DNA of 64,000 nt from an uncultured Methanomassiliicoccales archaeon (GCA_934702355.1 CAKUXX010000003.1:62001-126000), one strand, 5' to 3'. Positions 52,016 to 61,805 are shown, counted from the first letter of the stretch. Numbers and translations: made by a program. Notes: generated by a model not told the origin, from the sequence alone.

Positions 52016-53329
52016 TCAGATCTTGGAGAAGGCCTGCTCCAGGTCGGCGATTATATCGTCGATATGCTCGGTTCCGATGCTCAGCCTGATGGTGGACGGC
52101 GTGATGCCCTGCTCCTTGAACTCCTCCTCAGTCAGCTGGGAGTGAGTGGTGCTCTTGGGGTGGATCACCAGCGATTTCACGTCGGCCACGTTGGCGAGAA
52201 GCGAGAACAACTTCAGGTTGTCGATGAACTTCTTTGCGGTCTCCTCATCACCGTCGATCTCGAAGGTGAAGATGGATCCGGCCCCGTCGGGGAAGTACTT
52301 CTCGTAAAGGGCATGGCTCGGATGGTCGGGCAGGGAAGGGTGGCTGACGCTCCTGACCTTGGGGTGGGATTTCAGATAGTCCACGACCTTCAGGGCGTTC
52401 TCCACATGCCTGTCGACCCTCAGCGAGAGTGTCTCGAGTCCCTGCAGGAGCACGAATGCTGTGACGGGGGAGATCGTCGCTCCGGTATCACGGAGCAGGA
52501 TCGCGCGTATCCTGGTCACGAAGGACACATTTCCGAGTGCTTTCCAGAAGCTGATGCCGTGGTAGCTCGGATCGGGCTCGGAGAGTCCGGGGAACTTGCC
52601 GTTGCCCCAGTTGAAACCGTCACCCTCGATGATCGCTCCTCCGAGGACGGTACCGTGTCCGCCGATGAACTTCGTCGCGGACTCCACGACGACATCGGCC
52701 CCGTGCTCCAGAGGCCTGAACAGGTACGGTGTTGCGAACGTGTTGTCGACGATCAGCGGAATGTCATGGGAATGTGCGATCTCGGCGAGCTTCTCGAAAT
52801 CTGCGACATTGGAGTTGGGGTTGCCCAGGGTCTCGATGAACAGAGCCTTCGTCTTGTCATCGATGGCCGCGTTGATGGCATCGAAATCGTCGGGGTCGAC
52901 GAATGTCGTCTTGATGCCGTATGCGGGAAGGGTGTGCTCCAGGAGGTTGTAGGTTCCGCCGTAGATCGTCTTGGATGCGACGATGTTGTCGCCTGCACGT
53001 GCGAGGTTCAGGAATGTGTACGTGAGTGCGGCAGCTCCGGAGGCTACTGCGAGGGCCGCAGTACCTCCTTCCAATGCGGCGATACGCTTCTCGAAGACGT
53101 CCTGGGTGGTGTTGGTCAGACGGCCGTATATGTTTCCAGCATCTTTGAGGCCGAACCTGTCCGCGGCCTGCTGGGAGTCCTTGAAGACATAGGATGTGGT
53201 CAGATAGATAGGGACCGCCCTCGAATCCGTTGCCGGATCGGGCACTTCCTGTCCTACATGGAGCTGCAATGTTTCGAATCTCTGTCCTGCTTTGTTCGCG
53301 GGTCCGCCGGGTACGTTGTTGTTGCTCAT
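52016..53329 (-). CDS. metY: O-acetylhomoserine (thiol)-lyase, MetY type
   Basis: A 437-residue Cys/Met metabolism PLP enzyme. The PLP lysine is in VVESATKFIGGHGTVLGG and the cofactor loop in AVASGAAALTY. The long form with GNVSFVTRIRAILLRDTG is typical of O-acetylhomoserine sulfhydrylases, which use sulfide directly to make homocysteine. ATG at 53329 is preferred over 53344. First gene of the sulfur operon; a TATA-like ACTATATTAAC lies about 40-50 bases upstream. Confidence 0.92.
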   Translation of the reverse strand: MSNNNVPGGPANKAGQRFETLQLHVGQEVPDPATDSRAVPIYLTTSYVFKDSQQAADRFGLKDAGNIYGRLTNTTQDVFEKRIAALEGGTAALAVASGAAALTYTFLNLARAGDNIVASKTIYGGTYNLLEHTLPAYGIKTTFVDPDDFDAINAAIDDKTKALFIETLGNPNSNVADFEKLAEIAHSHDIPLIVDNTFATPYLFRPLEHGADVVVESATKFIGGHGTVLGGAIIEGDGFNWGNGKFPGLSEPDPSYHGISFWKALGNVSFVTRIRAILLRDTGATISPVTAFVLLQGLETLSLRVDRHVENALKVVDYLKSHPKVRSVSHPSLPDHPSHALYEKYFPDGAGSIFTFEIDGDEETAKKFIDNLKLFSLLANVADVKSLVIHPKSTTHSQLTEEEFKEQGITPSTIRLSIGTEHIDDIIADLEQAFSKI

Positions 53330-53458
53330 TGGCTCACTTTCCAATGATGTTGCAAATCACAGTCTTGTTAATATAGTTTTCCTATCGGAATAGTATGAAT
53401 AGTGAAAGATGCAGAATCCGCCCCCGAACGGATATGATATAACGGAGTACTGTCTCAC

Positions 53459-54748
53459 ATGGCACGGAAGGTACAGATGGACCGTATCAAGGCAGTCAAC
53501 CGCACGATGTTCGCGATATCGGTCCTCTTCACCGGAGCTATCGCGGGCGCGTTCATATGGTTCATACTGTTCCTGATGAACTTCGGCATCAGAGCTCTGT
53601 GGGACCGCATCCCGGTGTATCTCGGAAGCTTCTACCCGCTGATCGTCTGCATACTCGGCGGACTGATCATAGGATTCTTCACCAAACGCTTCGGCCCCTA
53701 TCCCGAGGATCTGAAGACCGTGATGTCCGCAGTCAAACGCGATGGAAGATATGAATACGACAAGATGGGGCGCATGTCCGTCGGCGCATTGCTGCCCATG
53801 ATCTTCGGAGGATCCATAGGTCCGGAAGCAGGCCTGACCGGTGTTATCGCAGCCATATGCACATGGGTCGGGGATCGGATGAAGAGATTCGGGAACGACT
53901 TCAGGGAACTCAGCAGGATCGGGACCTATGCCGCACTGTCGGCGATATTCACTGCCCCTCTGTACGGATTCGCCGGTGCAATCGACGGGAGCAGGACTGC
54001 GGAGAGCCGGGAAGACGTCAAAATCACCAAGATTACGAGGATCGTCGTGTACATCATAGCGGTCCTGGGGGCATTCGTCACGTTCCTGGTCCTTTCGGAC
54101 ACGTTCGGAGGTGGCCTGTCCCTTCCGAGATACACGGAGATCGAATACGGAGTGGACGAATTCGTATGGCTTCTGCCGCTTGCGTTCATAGGTGCGTTGG
54201 CAGGATGGCTGTTCTGCGTCCTCGATTCCCTTTTCGGACGCCTGTCCGGCATCATGGAAGAACGTCCCGTGCTCAAAGCCACGGTCGCGGGTGCGATTCT
54301 CGGTGCGTTCGGGATGATACTGCCTCTCACCATGTTCGCCGGGGAGGTCCAGGCCGATGAGCTCAACGAGACCTGGATGACCATGTCCGCCCTGGTTCTC
54401 ATCTCCACAGGAATCGCCAAGATCGCCGTGACCGCGATGTGCGTCAACATGGGATGGCGCGGAGGTCACTTCTTCCCGATCATATTCTCAGGGATATCGC
54501 TCGGATACGGCCTGTCGATCCTTGTCGGCATAGACCCCGTGTTCTGCGTATGCGCCACAGTGGCCGCCGTCATGGGAGGCGTAATGAGGAAGCCACTGAT
54601 GTCCGTGCTGCTCCTATTCCTGTGCTTCCCCATCCACAGTGTGGTGGTTCTGGTCGTGGCCGCATGCATAGGATCGCTGATACCCCTGCCGAAAAGCATG
54701 CGCGACACCGACGATGACCCGTCATCCGCAGACGCACCCGAAGCCTGA
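53459..54748 (+). CDS. CLC-family chloride channel or antiporter
   Basis: A 429-residue membrane protein with about 10 hydrophobic segments. CLC signatures are FGGSIGPEAGLTG (selectivity region, G-x-x-G-P-E) and MGWRGGHFFPIIF. The gating glutamate of GPEA is kept. No C-terminal CBS domains. Chloride or fluoride transport is possible; the motifs do not decide. Confidence 0.88.
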   Translation: MARKVQMDRIKAVNRTMFAISVLFTGAIAGAFIWFILFLMNFGIRALWDRIPVYLGSFYPLIVCILGGLIIGFFTKRFGPYPEDLKTVMSAVKRDGRYEYDKMGRMSVGALLPMIFGGSIGPEAGLTGVIAAICTWVGDRMKRFGNDFRELSRIGTYAALSAIFTAPLYGFAGAIDGSRTAESREDVKITKITRIVVYIIAVLGAFVTFLVLSDTFGGGLSLPRYTEIEYGVDEFVWLLPLAFIGALAGWLFCVLDSLFGRLSGIMEERPVLKATVAGAILGAFGMILPLTMFAGEVQADELNETWMTMSALVLISTGIAKIAVTAMCVNMGWRGGHFFPIIFSGISLGYGLSILVGIDPVFCVCATVAAVMGGVMRKPLMSVLLLFLCFPIHSVVVLVVAACIGSLIPLPKSMRDTDDDPSSADAPEA

Positions 54749-54763
54749 CCTTGCATCAACATT

Positions 54764-55270
54764 ATGAGCATTGAACCTGATGCGGGACGCATGACCGACG
54801 TCATACTCCATACAACAATGGGAGATATCAAAATCAGAATGAACGACGACATGCCCATCACCACGGGCAACTTCGTCAAGCTTGCCAAAGAGGGATTCTA
54901 CGACGGAGTCATCTTCCACAGGGTCATCGACGGATTCATGATCCAGGGAGGAGACCCCACCGGAACCGGAATGGGCGGACCCGGATACAACATCCAGGAC
55001 GAGTTCGGAAAGGGCCACTCCAACAAGAGGGGAACCATCGCGATGGCCAACACCGGAAGGCCGAACACGGGCGGAAGCCAGTTCTTCATCAACACCGTGG
55101 ACAACGTCTACCTGGACAAGGAGAACCCCACCACACCCTACGCACACCCCGTCTTCGGAACGATCGTCGAGGGAATGGACGTCGTGGACAACATCTCCAA
55201 GGTCGAGACCGACCGCAACGACAAGCCCTACACCGACGTCAGGATCGAGAAGGCCGAAGTCATCGAGTGA
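54764..55270 (+). CDS. Cyclophilin-type peptidyl-prolyl cis-trans isomerase
   Basis: The 168-residue protein is a single cyclophilin domain with FHRVIDGFMIQGGDPTGTG, the catalytic Arg in FHR, and GSQFFINT. ATG at 54791 (MTDVILHTTMG) matches the domain start better than 54764. Cytoplasmic. Four bases before the marker 8 gene, so likely co-transcribed. Confidence 0.95.
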   Translation: MSIEPDAGRMTDVILHTTMGDIKIRMNDDMPITTGNFVKLAKEGFYDGVIFHRVIDGFMIQGGDPTGTGMGGPGYNIQDEFGKGHSNKRGTIAMANTGRPNTGGSQFFINTVDNVYLDKENPTTPYAHPVFGTIVEGMDVVDNISKVETDRNDKPYTDVRIEKAEVIE

Positions 55271-55274
55271 TCCG

Positions 55275-56102
55275 ATGAGCAGGCATGTCATGGAATGCCT
55301 CGGGATGAGCCGTGTCGTCATCGAGGACGGCAAGGTGACCGAGGTGTCCGAACCCCGCGTGAAGCACTGTCCCCTGTTCAAGAAGTACAGGGGGATCGAG
55401 GAGCTCACCGAGGAATCGGTGAGGGAGAACATAGAGTTCCGTATCAGGACCTTCGGCATGTGCAGCGAGAACAGAGAGACTCGCATGAAGGATTTCCTTT
55501 CATTCGGCATATCTGAAACGCTCAGCTTCGCATTGCAGCAGGGCATGATCGATGCGGCCGTGATAGCCGCGGACGGATGCGGAACCGCTGTGATGACCGA
55601 CCCCGAACTCGTCCAGGGCATGGGCGGAAGGATCTCCGGCATCTGTGAGACCGAACCGATCAGGGCGGTCGTCGATGCCATCGGTTCGGAGAACATGCTG
55701 GACCCCCAGACCGCCAGGATAGACATGGAGGCGGGGGTCGACAAGGCATTCTCCATGGGATACACGACCGTGGCTGTCACCACCCCGTTCGTGGAATCCG
55801 CCATGAGGATGCGCAAGAAGTACGGCGACGGCCTGTTGATAATCGGGGTCCACACCTCGGGCATGTCCGAGGACGATGCCACCAGGGCATTCAACACCTT
55901 CGATATAATCACATCTTGTGCGTCCAAGTACCTCCGCGAGGAATGCGCCCGCAGGCCCGATACCCTGATCGCAGGGAACAAGGTGCCGATATACGGCGTG
56001 ACCGATGCGGGAAAGAAGCTTGTCAAGGCGAAACTGGACCAGCTCGGAAGGACAGCAACTGACCCATCTGAGGAACAGTACCCTCCGGAACCCCTTATCT
56101 GA
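55275..56102 (+). CDS. Methanogenesis marker protein 8 (DUF2099)
   Basis: A 275-residue protein matching marker 8: SRVVIEDGKVTEVSEPRVKHCPLF, EFRIRTFGMCSENRE, VIAADGCGTAV and GNKVPIYGVTDAGKK (read in parts). The family is restricted to methanogens and related archaea and is linked with maturation of the methyl-coenzyme M reductase system; its reaction is unknown. This is the clearest methanogen-specific gene in the window. Confidence 0.9.
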   Translation: MSRHVMECLGMSRVVIEDGKVTEVSEPRVKHCPLFKKYRGIEELTEESVRENIEFRIRTFGMCSENRETRMKDFLSFGISETLSFALQQGMIDAAVIAADGCGTAVMTDPELVQGMGGRISGICETEPIRAVVDAIGSENMLDPQTARIDMEAGVDKAFSMGYTTVAVTTPFVESAMRMRKKYGDGLLIIGVHTSGMSEDDATRAFNTFDIITSCASKYLREECARRPDTLIAGNKVPIYGVTDAGKKLVKAKLDQLGRTATDPSEEQYPPEPLI

Positions 56103-56111
56103 ACAATTTAC

Positions 56112-56127
56112 CGGGCTCCGGCCCGGG
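56112..56127. terminator. Tetraloop hairpin between convergent marker 8 and PIN genes
   Basis: CCGGGC-TCCG-GCCCGG, a perfect 6-bp stem, lies 9 bases after one stop and 3 bases before the other. Confidence 0.4.
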
Positions 56128-56130
56128 ACT

Positions 56131-56496
56131 TCATTCGCCGAGATAGGTGTCTATCGCAAGATGCGTGCTCGAGCGGAGGAATATTATCGGGATCTTCTCG
56201 CGTCTGAGCCTGCGCCTGAGCTCCTTGTCGTTGGTGAGAACGTATCCGCCGGTGGCCTTGGCGAGCTCGATGACCGAACTGTCGCCTGTCGTCTCCGTAG
56301 GGATGATCTCGTACTTCCTCGCCAACGTCAATGCTGCTCCGGCGAAACGGTGATCGAGATGCTTCAATTCTCCGACCAGGGGGCCGGGGACGACGATCCT
56401 CGCCTCGCCCAGAAGATCCTTGAGGGCGAGGTCGAGGTTCATCTTGATCTCAAAAGGCATGAGTAAGGCGTTTGTGTCCAGGACCACGGTCTGCAT
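56131..56496 (-). CDS. PIN-domain protein (Fcf1/Utp24-like archaeal nuclease)
   Basis: The 121-residue protein begins MQTVVLDTNALLMPF, with acidic residues in VVPGPLVGELKHLD, TGDSSVIELA and VLTNDKELRRRL that make a full PIN active site. It follows aIF2-gamma after 5 bases, a conserved archaeal arrangement that points to a role in rRNA processing or translation rather than a toxin. The frame is open to 56535 without homology. Confidence 0.87.
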   Translation of the reverse strand: MQTVVLDTNALLMPFEIKMNLDLALKDLLGEARIVVPGPLVGELKHLDHRFAGAALTLARKYEIIPTETTGDSSVIELAKATGGYVLTNDKELRRRLRREKIPIIFLRSSTHLAIDTYLGE

Positions 56497-56501
56497 GATC
56501 C

Positions 56502-57737
56502 TCACTCGATGATTCCGTAACCGATGAGTCTCCACTTGTTGGAGATCCTTCTGGATATGGCAACCCTCTGACCGGGCTGTATGCAGACGGGGATCTTGAG
56601 TGCCACTTCGGCAGATCCGTTCCTTGCGCTCTTGACCACACCGACAGTGGTTGCGGTACCGACACTCAGCATGAGCGGCTCGTTGCTCTTGATATCCTCG
56701 ACGGAGAGCTCCGCAGAGGAACCGACCACACGGTCGAGGAGGACTGTCTTCATGCTGAAGTCGTGAGCGACCCTCGGAAGTTCGCCGGGACGGCCCAGCA
56801 CCCTTCCGGTGAGACCGTCGGACTTGGTGATCGATGCATCCAGGCCCGTACCGATGGCGATGAGACCTCCGGGAAGGACCTCATCGACCGACCTTCCGCC
56901 TGCCTCCAGAGAGGTGATGGTGGTCGTGATCTTCTCGTACACGGTCTTTCCCGCGACCTCGGTCTTCCTTCCGGGCGCGATCTCGATCTCATCTCCCACT
57001 CTGAGGACTCCGCGTGTGAGGGATCCTCCGAGAACCCCTCCCTTCAGGTCCTTCGGCTTGGCGCCGGGGGAGTTGATGTCGAAGGAACGTGCGATGTGCA
57101 TGAGCGGGGATGCTTCCGTATCCCTGACGATCTTGGACACGATGTGCTCCTCGATCGCCTCGATCAGCATGTCGATGTTGACCCCGCGGTTAGCGGAGAT
57201 GGGGATGATGGGCGCATTCTCTGCGATCGTTCCCTTGACGAATTCCTTGATCTGCTTGTAGTTCTCGATCGCCTGTTCGCGAGTGACGATATCGATCTTG
57301 TTCTGGACGATGATGATCTTGTCGATACCGATGATCGACAGGGCCATCAAATGCTCCTTTGTCTGGGGCTGAGGGCACTTCTCGTTGGCTGCGACGAGCA
57401 GGAGAGCACCGTCCATCAGGGCGGCACCCGAGAGCATGGTCGCCATCAGGGTCTCGTGACCCGGTGCGTCGACGAATGACACGGCCCTTATGAACTCCGT
57501 GTCCGCCCCGCAGTTCTTACATACCTTGGTGGTACCGTAAGCCGCAGGCCCCTGGCATTTGGGGCATTTGTAGAATGCAACATCCGCGTACCCGAGACGG
57601 ATAGAGATGCCTCTCTTCAACTCCTCGGAGTGACGGTCGGTCCACTCACCGGACAGCGCCCTGGTGAGTGTGGTCTTCCCGTGGTCGACGTGACCGATCA
57701 TCCCGATGTTGATCTCGGGCTGCTGAGGGACTTTCAT
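56502..57737 (-). CDS. eif2g: Translation initiation factor aIF2 subunit gamma
   Basis: The 411-residue GTPase core of archaeal aIF2 delivers initiator tRNA. G1 is GHVDHGKTTLT, G3 VDAPGHETLMATML, G4 QNKID. The zinc knuckle CPKCQ...CKNC is intact. Three-domain length is normal. It starts within the rps6e stop (TGATG overlap). Confidence 0.96.
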   Translation of the reverse strand: MKVPQQPEINIGMIGHVDHGKTTLTRALSGEWTDRHSEELKRGISIRLGYADVAFYKCPKCQGPAAYGTTKVCKNCGADTEFIRAVSFVDAPGHETLMATMLSGAALMDGALLLVAANEKCPQPQTKEHLMALSIIGIDKIIIVQNKIDIVTREQAIENYKQIKEFVKGTIAENAPIIPISANRGVNIDMLIEAIEEHIVSKIVRDTEASPLMHIARSFDINSPGAKPKDLKGGVLGGSLTRGVLRVGDEIEIAPGRKTEVAGKTVYEKITTTITSLEAGGRSVDEVLPGGLIAIGTGLDASITKSDGLTGRVLGRPGELPRVAHDFSMKTVLLDRVVGSSAELSVEDIKSNEPLMLSVGTATTVGVVKSARNGSAEVALKIPVCIQPGQRVAISRRISNKWRLIGYGIIE

Positions 57738-58144
57738 CAGTTCTCCGCGGCGTCCTCACCCTCGGAAGGGTTGAGGCACTCCTCGATGGTCTTGGGTCCG
57801 TACTCGGCAACGCACATGTTGATCTGGACGATCTCTGCGGAAATAGCGGAACCGCGGATAGCGACCCTCCTCCTCTGTCCGGGGTACTTCTCGTGGAATC
57901 CCAGACTCTCGGAGAGCAGAAGCTTGGACCTCTTGGATCCGGGAAGGTCTTTCCTCATAGGGGTACCGTTTCCGTCGGATCCACCGGTGATCTTGAGCTT
58001 GTAGTCGGGGAGACCAACGAATACTCCATCAACGATCTCTCCGATGTTTACACCAATCAGAGAGTTCGCGTGGTGGCCGGACACTGTGACGTTGTAGGAC
58101 TTTCCAGTCTTGACGTCGTTTACAATGGCTTTGAATTCTACCAT
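57737..58144 (-). CDS. rps6e: Small ribosomal subunit protein S6e
   Basis: A 135-residue protein starting MVEFKAIVNDVKTGKSY, with LIGVNIGEIVDG and GSDGNGTPMRKDLPGSKRSK, typical of archaeal S6e. The frame opens at 58189, but the ATG at 58144 follows AGGTG by 7 bases and a TATA-like TTTATAAATGATACC some 40 bases up. First gene of the rps6e-aif2g-PIN operon. Confidence 0.94.
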   Translation of the reverse strand: MVEFKAIVNDVKTGKSYNVTVSGHHANSLIGVNIGEIVDGVFVGLPDYKLKITGGSDGNGTPMRKDLPGSKRSKLLLSESLGFHEKYPGQRRRVAIRGSAISAEIVQINMCVAEYGPKTIEECLNPSEGEDAAEN

Positions 58145-58213
58145 TTGAACACCTGTAGGCTTCGCTATTGAGGTATCATTTATAAACATTCGTTTTTGGG
58201 AAACCGTTGTGCA

Positions 58214-59533
58214 TCAGTTGAGGAACATCAGCATTCTGGATGTCGCTATCTTCAGCACATCCATGAGGGATCTGCGGCGGTATTCCTCGGGATGGCATTC
58301 CGCAGAGGCCGCGAGCTCGTCCCTGAAACGGGAGACCAGCTCCGAACAGACATCTTCGGAACGGACCGTGATGCGGAGATTGAGATCGTCCCCCAGAGAA
58401 CGGGATGTGAGCGATCCCGTGGACATCATGCAGACCGAACCGTCGGATATCATGATGAAACGGTCCGTGTGACTGTCCGTGAAGAACACGCGGACACCCG
58501 CCATCATCAGCGGGTTGGATGCGGCCAGAGAGTTCCAGGACTGATACCAGAGGTTGCTCCTGCGCGGGAGCAGTACGGAGACCTCCGCCCCCGAGAAGAC
58601 GGCCAATTTGAGATGCGAATAGAGATCGTCGTTCGGAGTGAGATAGGGTGCGGCGATCAGCAGACTGGACTTCGTGCCGGATATCACATCGGCAAATCCG
58701 TTCTCGGCATCGGGCATCCCTCCGCAGTCAGGCCCCGTGGACTCTACGGACACCTGCACATCCGAGTCCGATGCTCCGCACGGTGCGGAAGGTGCGCATT
58801 CGGAACCCGATGCGTAGGCCCAATCAGCCATGAAGCGCATATCCATGTCGGATGCCGACGGGCCCTCGACACGTATCACGGAATCATGAAAAAGATATGC
58901 GATCCTGCCGTCGATGACCATCATCGAGCGCATGTTGCGGTTGGCTGGACGCATTGCGATGACTGAAATGAATTTTCCGCGGAAGGTCCTGAACTCCACT
59001 CCCGCATTGCGGAGCCTCCTCAGACCCCTGGTTCTGCCGAATCCGTATGTGGATGTCATCAGACAGACGCGCTTCCCAGAACGGGCGGCCACCTCCAATG
59101 AATCTATGAACTCGGGGCGGCGGGGGAGCCTCCTGCACATGATGTGGATGACCTCTTTGGATTCTTCCGTGTCGGCGACCAGGTCGGGCACAGCCTCGGT
59201 GAGGCTCCAGTATGCGCGCACACCGTTGCCCCCTTTGAACACCCCGTCCGAATCGGTCAGGCGTTTCCCGTTGAATGGCAGTCCTTCGTCCTGCGAGCGC
59301 TTGCGGTCGAACATCCTGTCGGATATCAGCGTGCAGCCGAACAGAAGGTACAGCACTACACCCAATCCGGGCAGTATCACTGTGGTCGCTATCCAGAATA
59401 TGAGCGACCTTGGATCCATCCTCTCCTTGAACACCAGGACCGCGATCGTCGCCAGGTCCAGGATGAGCAGCGGCAGCCAGATGGGCTCCACAGCGAACAC
59501 GAAGCCGAGGAACGGCTTGGTCAGGAAGGACAT
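58214..59533 (-). CDS. Phospholipase D/cardiolipin-synthase-like membrane protein with degenerate active sites
   Basis: The 439-residue protein begins with two or three membrane helices (PLDc_N-like: FWIATTVILPGLGVVLYLLF) and then two PLD-like repeats. The repeats should carry HxKx4D, but read NRNMRSMMVID in the first and HTDRFIMISD in the second, so the catalytic His or Lys is replaced in each. The flanking GRIAY and TGSLTSRSL parts remain. It may no longer synthesise phospholipid. It lies 7 bases downstream of infB but in the same direction, possibly co-transcribed. Confidence 0.75.
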   Translation of the reverse strand: MSFLTKPFLGFVFAVEPIWLPLLILDLATIAVLVFKERMDPRSLIFWIATTVILPGLGVVLYLLFGCTLISDRMFDRKRSQDEGLPFNGKRLTDSDGVFKGGNGVRAYWSLTEAVPDLVADTEESKEVIHIMCRRLPRRPEFIDSLEVAARSGKRVCLMTSTYGFGRTRGLRRLRNAGVEFRTFRGKFISVIAMRPANRNMRSMMVIDGRIAYLFHDSVIRVEGPSASDMDMRFMADWAYASGSECAPSAPCGASDSDVQVSVESTGPDCGGMPDAENGFADVISGTKSSLLIAAPYLTPNDDLYSHLKLAVFSGAEVSVLLPRRSNLWYQSWNSLAASNPLMMAGVRVFFTDSHTDRFIMISDGSVCMMSTGSLTSRSLGDDLNLRITVRSEDVCSELVSRFRDELAASAECHPEEYRRRSLMDVLKIATSRMLMFLN

Positions 59534-59540
59534 GCCTGCT

Positions 59541-61289
59541 TCACATTCCCCAGAAGGGCTCTTCCCTGCGCTTGATCTCGACGGTCTCTTCCATGGCCAT
59601 CTTCTCGTCGTCGTTGAGGTCGAGCGTCTGAAGCTGCTTGTAGCCGGATTCGATGAGGTCGATGTAGATCACATCCTCCTCGTTGATCTGCCTTCCGACG
59701 GTGACGCCCTCGATGGCGACTGCGACCTCCTCGCCCTGCTTGGCCTCCTTCAGGGAATCTTCGCCTGTGTGGATGCTCTTGATCCTTCCGGCATCGCGGC
59801 CGTCGGGCAGGATGAGGTTCTCCCCGGGCCTTATCCTTCCGGCAAGGACTCTGACACCCACGATGGCGGGCTTGCTGGCGCGGAATACGCAGTTGGGAAG
59901 TATCTTGAACTTGGCAGGGAACGAGAACTCGGACCTCTTGTCGGTATCGGTCTTCTTCTTGCTGTCCTCGACCCACTCGATGTAGTCGTCGATCAGCTGA
60001 TAGACGATCTGATTGGTCATGACCTTGAGGTCCTCGTGGTTGGCGAGTTCGGCCTCTGCATCCTTGGAGAGGGTGACGTTGAATCCCAGGATGACGCTGT
60101 TCTTCTTGTCACCGTAAGCGGCCTCGACGATGTCCCTGCGGGTGATCTCTCCGACCCCGTATTTGCGGATCGGGATGTCGTTGGCCTTGGCCTCGAACGC
60201 CAGCGCCTCGAGGGAACCGATGGCATCCGCCTTGATCGTGATCCCCTTCTCCTGCGTCTCGATCTTGATGCTGGTCTCCTCGGCCAGGGCCTTGACGGCA
60301 GGGTCGTTGGGACCCTTGACGACCACGATGGGCGCTCCGGCAATGACGCCTTCGCAGTTCTGACAGGATATCTTCACACCTGCGGCGGCATGCAGCTCCT
60401 TGACCGAATCGAACCTGTCCCTCGGATCGCGGATCTCGTCGAGGGGCTTGGGCTTGAGGATCGCCTTTATCTTGGTGACCACCGGCTGTCCCCTGGTGCC
60501 CATGGCGACCGTGTCGCCCTTCTTCAGGGTACCGGAGTACAGGATCATATCGAGCGTCTTGCCCAGTCCGCGCTCCTCCTTGATCTCAAGGATGGTTCCC
60601 CTTCCCGGACCCTCGGCCTTCTCCAGCTGGGTCTCGAGGAAGCGCTGGGCCAGTCCGATGAGCACCAGCAGGAGGTCGGGGACGCCTTCCCCTTCCTTTG
60701 CGCTGATCGGGACGAGTGCGACCGCCTTGGTGAAATCATCGATCCTGTCGTAGCGGTCGGATGAGATGCCCTGCTCTGCGAGCTGGGCGATGACAGTGTA
60801 CAGTTTGTCGTTGAATGCCGCAAGAGTGTGCTCCTGCTGGACCTTCTCCGACAGGATGAACGGACGGCCCTCCTCGCTTATCCAGCCCTGGATGGTATCG
60901 ATCTTGTTCAGGGCGATGACGAACGGGGTCTTGTACTGCCTGAGGATGCGTATGGACTCGATTGTCTGGGGCATTATACCCTCTCTGATATCGATGACCA
61001 GTACGGCGAGGTCTGCGAGAGAGCCGCCCCTTGCCCTCAGGGTGACGAAGGAATGGTGTCCGGGAGTGTCTATGAAAAGCAGACCGGGGACGTCGAACTT
61101 CTTCGAGCCTATCAGCTTGGAGCACACTTTGTAGATGTGCTCTATGGGAACCTCCGTAGCTCCGATGTGCTGCGTGATAGCCCCGGCCTCACGGGCCTGG
61201 ACAGAAGTCCCTCTGATACGGTCGAGAAGCTTAGTCTTTCCGTGGTCCACATGACCCAGAACACTGACAACCGGTTGCCTAATCGCCAT
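59541..61289 (-). CDS. infB: Translation initiation factor aIF5B (IF-2)
   Basis: A 582-residue GTPase that promotes ribosomal subunit joining. It begins MAIRQPVVSVLGHVDHGKTK, with G3 FIDTPGHHSF and G4 LNKID, then the beta-barrel and C-terminal domains. The open frame to 61391 has no homology, so 61289 is preferred. Confidence 0.95.
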   Translation of the reverse strand: MAIRQPVVSVLGHVDHGKTKLLDRIRGTSVQAREAGAITQHIGATEVPIEHIYKVCSKLIGSKKFDVPGLLFIDTPGHHSFVTLRARGGSLADLAVLVIDIREGIMPQTIESIRILRQYKTPFVIALNKIDTIQGWISEEGRPFILSEKVQQEHTLAAFNDKLYTVIAQLAEQGISSDRYDRIDDFTKAVALVPISAKEGEGVPDLLLVLIGLAQRFLETQLEKAEGPGRGTILEIKEERGLGKTLDMILYSGTLKKGDTVAMGTRGQPVVTKIKAILKPKPLDEIRDPRDRFDSVKELHAAAGVKISCQNCEGVIAGAPIVVVKGPNDPAVKALAEETSIKIETQEKGITIKADAIGSLEALAFEAKANDIPIRKYGVGEITRRDIVEAAYGDKKNSVILGFNVTLSKDAEAELANHEDLKVMTNQIVYQLIDDYIEWVEDSKKKTDTDKRSEFSFPAKFKILPNCVFRASKPAIVGVRVLAGRIRPGENLILPDGRDAGRIKSIHTGEDSLKEAKQGEEVAVAIEGVTVGRQINEEDVIYIDLIESGYKQLQTLDLNDDEKMAMEETVEIKRREEPFWGM

Positions 61290-61347
61290 GTCCGCCACCT
61301 TATAAACGTAATTAAGAGGTTTGGGGTGTAAATGGTTTCGCTTGAAA

Positions 61348-61803
61348 TCACTCGTAGATCCACTTGTCGGAGGTCCTGTCATAGGAGACAAGTTCCTCGG
61401 GCTTGAAGAAGATGGAGATCTCCCTCTTGGCGGACTCGACGGAGTCCGATCCGTGGATGATGTTCATTCCGGTGACCATGGCGTAGTCTCCGCGGATTGT
61501 TCCGGGAGCGGAGTCGGCAGGGTTCGTCTTGCCCATCATGTTCCTGCAGATGGACACGGCGTTCTCGCCCTCCAGGACCATTGCCATGACGGGTCCGGAA
61601 GTGATGTAGGAAATGAGTGAGGGGAAGAAGGGCTTGCCCTTGTGCTCGCCGTAGTGGTTCTCTGCGACGTCCTTGGAGATGACCATCATCTTCATTCCGA
61701 TGATCTTCAGTCCTTTCTTCTCGAAGCGGGAGAGGATCTCTCCGCAGAGTCCGCGCTGGACTCCGTCGGGCTTGACCATGAGGTAGGTCTGCTCCATGGC
61801 CAT
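61348..61803 (-). CDS. ndk: Nucleoside diphosphate kinase
   Basis: The 151-residue protein starts MAMEQTYLMVKPDGVQRG and has the active-site His in NIIHGSDSVESAKREI. It equalises NTP pools. ATGs at 61809, 61803 and 61797 are in frame; AGAGG 7 bases before 61803 decides for that one. It is part of the conserved rpl7ae-rps28e-rpl24e-ndk cluster. Confidence 0.95.
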   Translation of the reverse strand: MAMEQTYLMVKPDGVQRGLCGEILSRFEKKGLKIIGMKMMVISKDVAENHYGEHKGKPFFPSLISYITSGPVMAMVLEGENAVSICRNMMGKTNPADSAPGTIRGDYAMVTGMNIIHGSDSVESAKREISIFFKPEELVSYDRTSDKWIYE

Positions 61804-61805
61804 GA

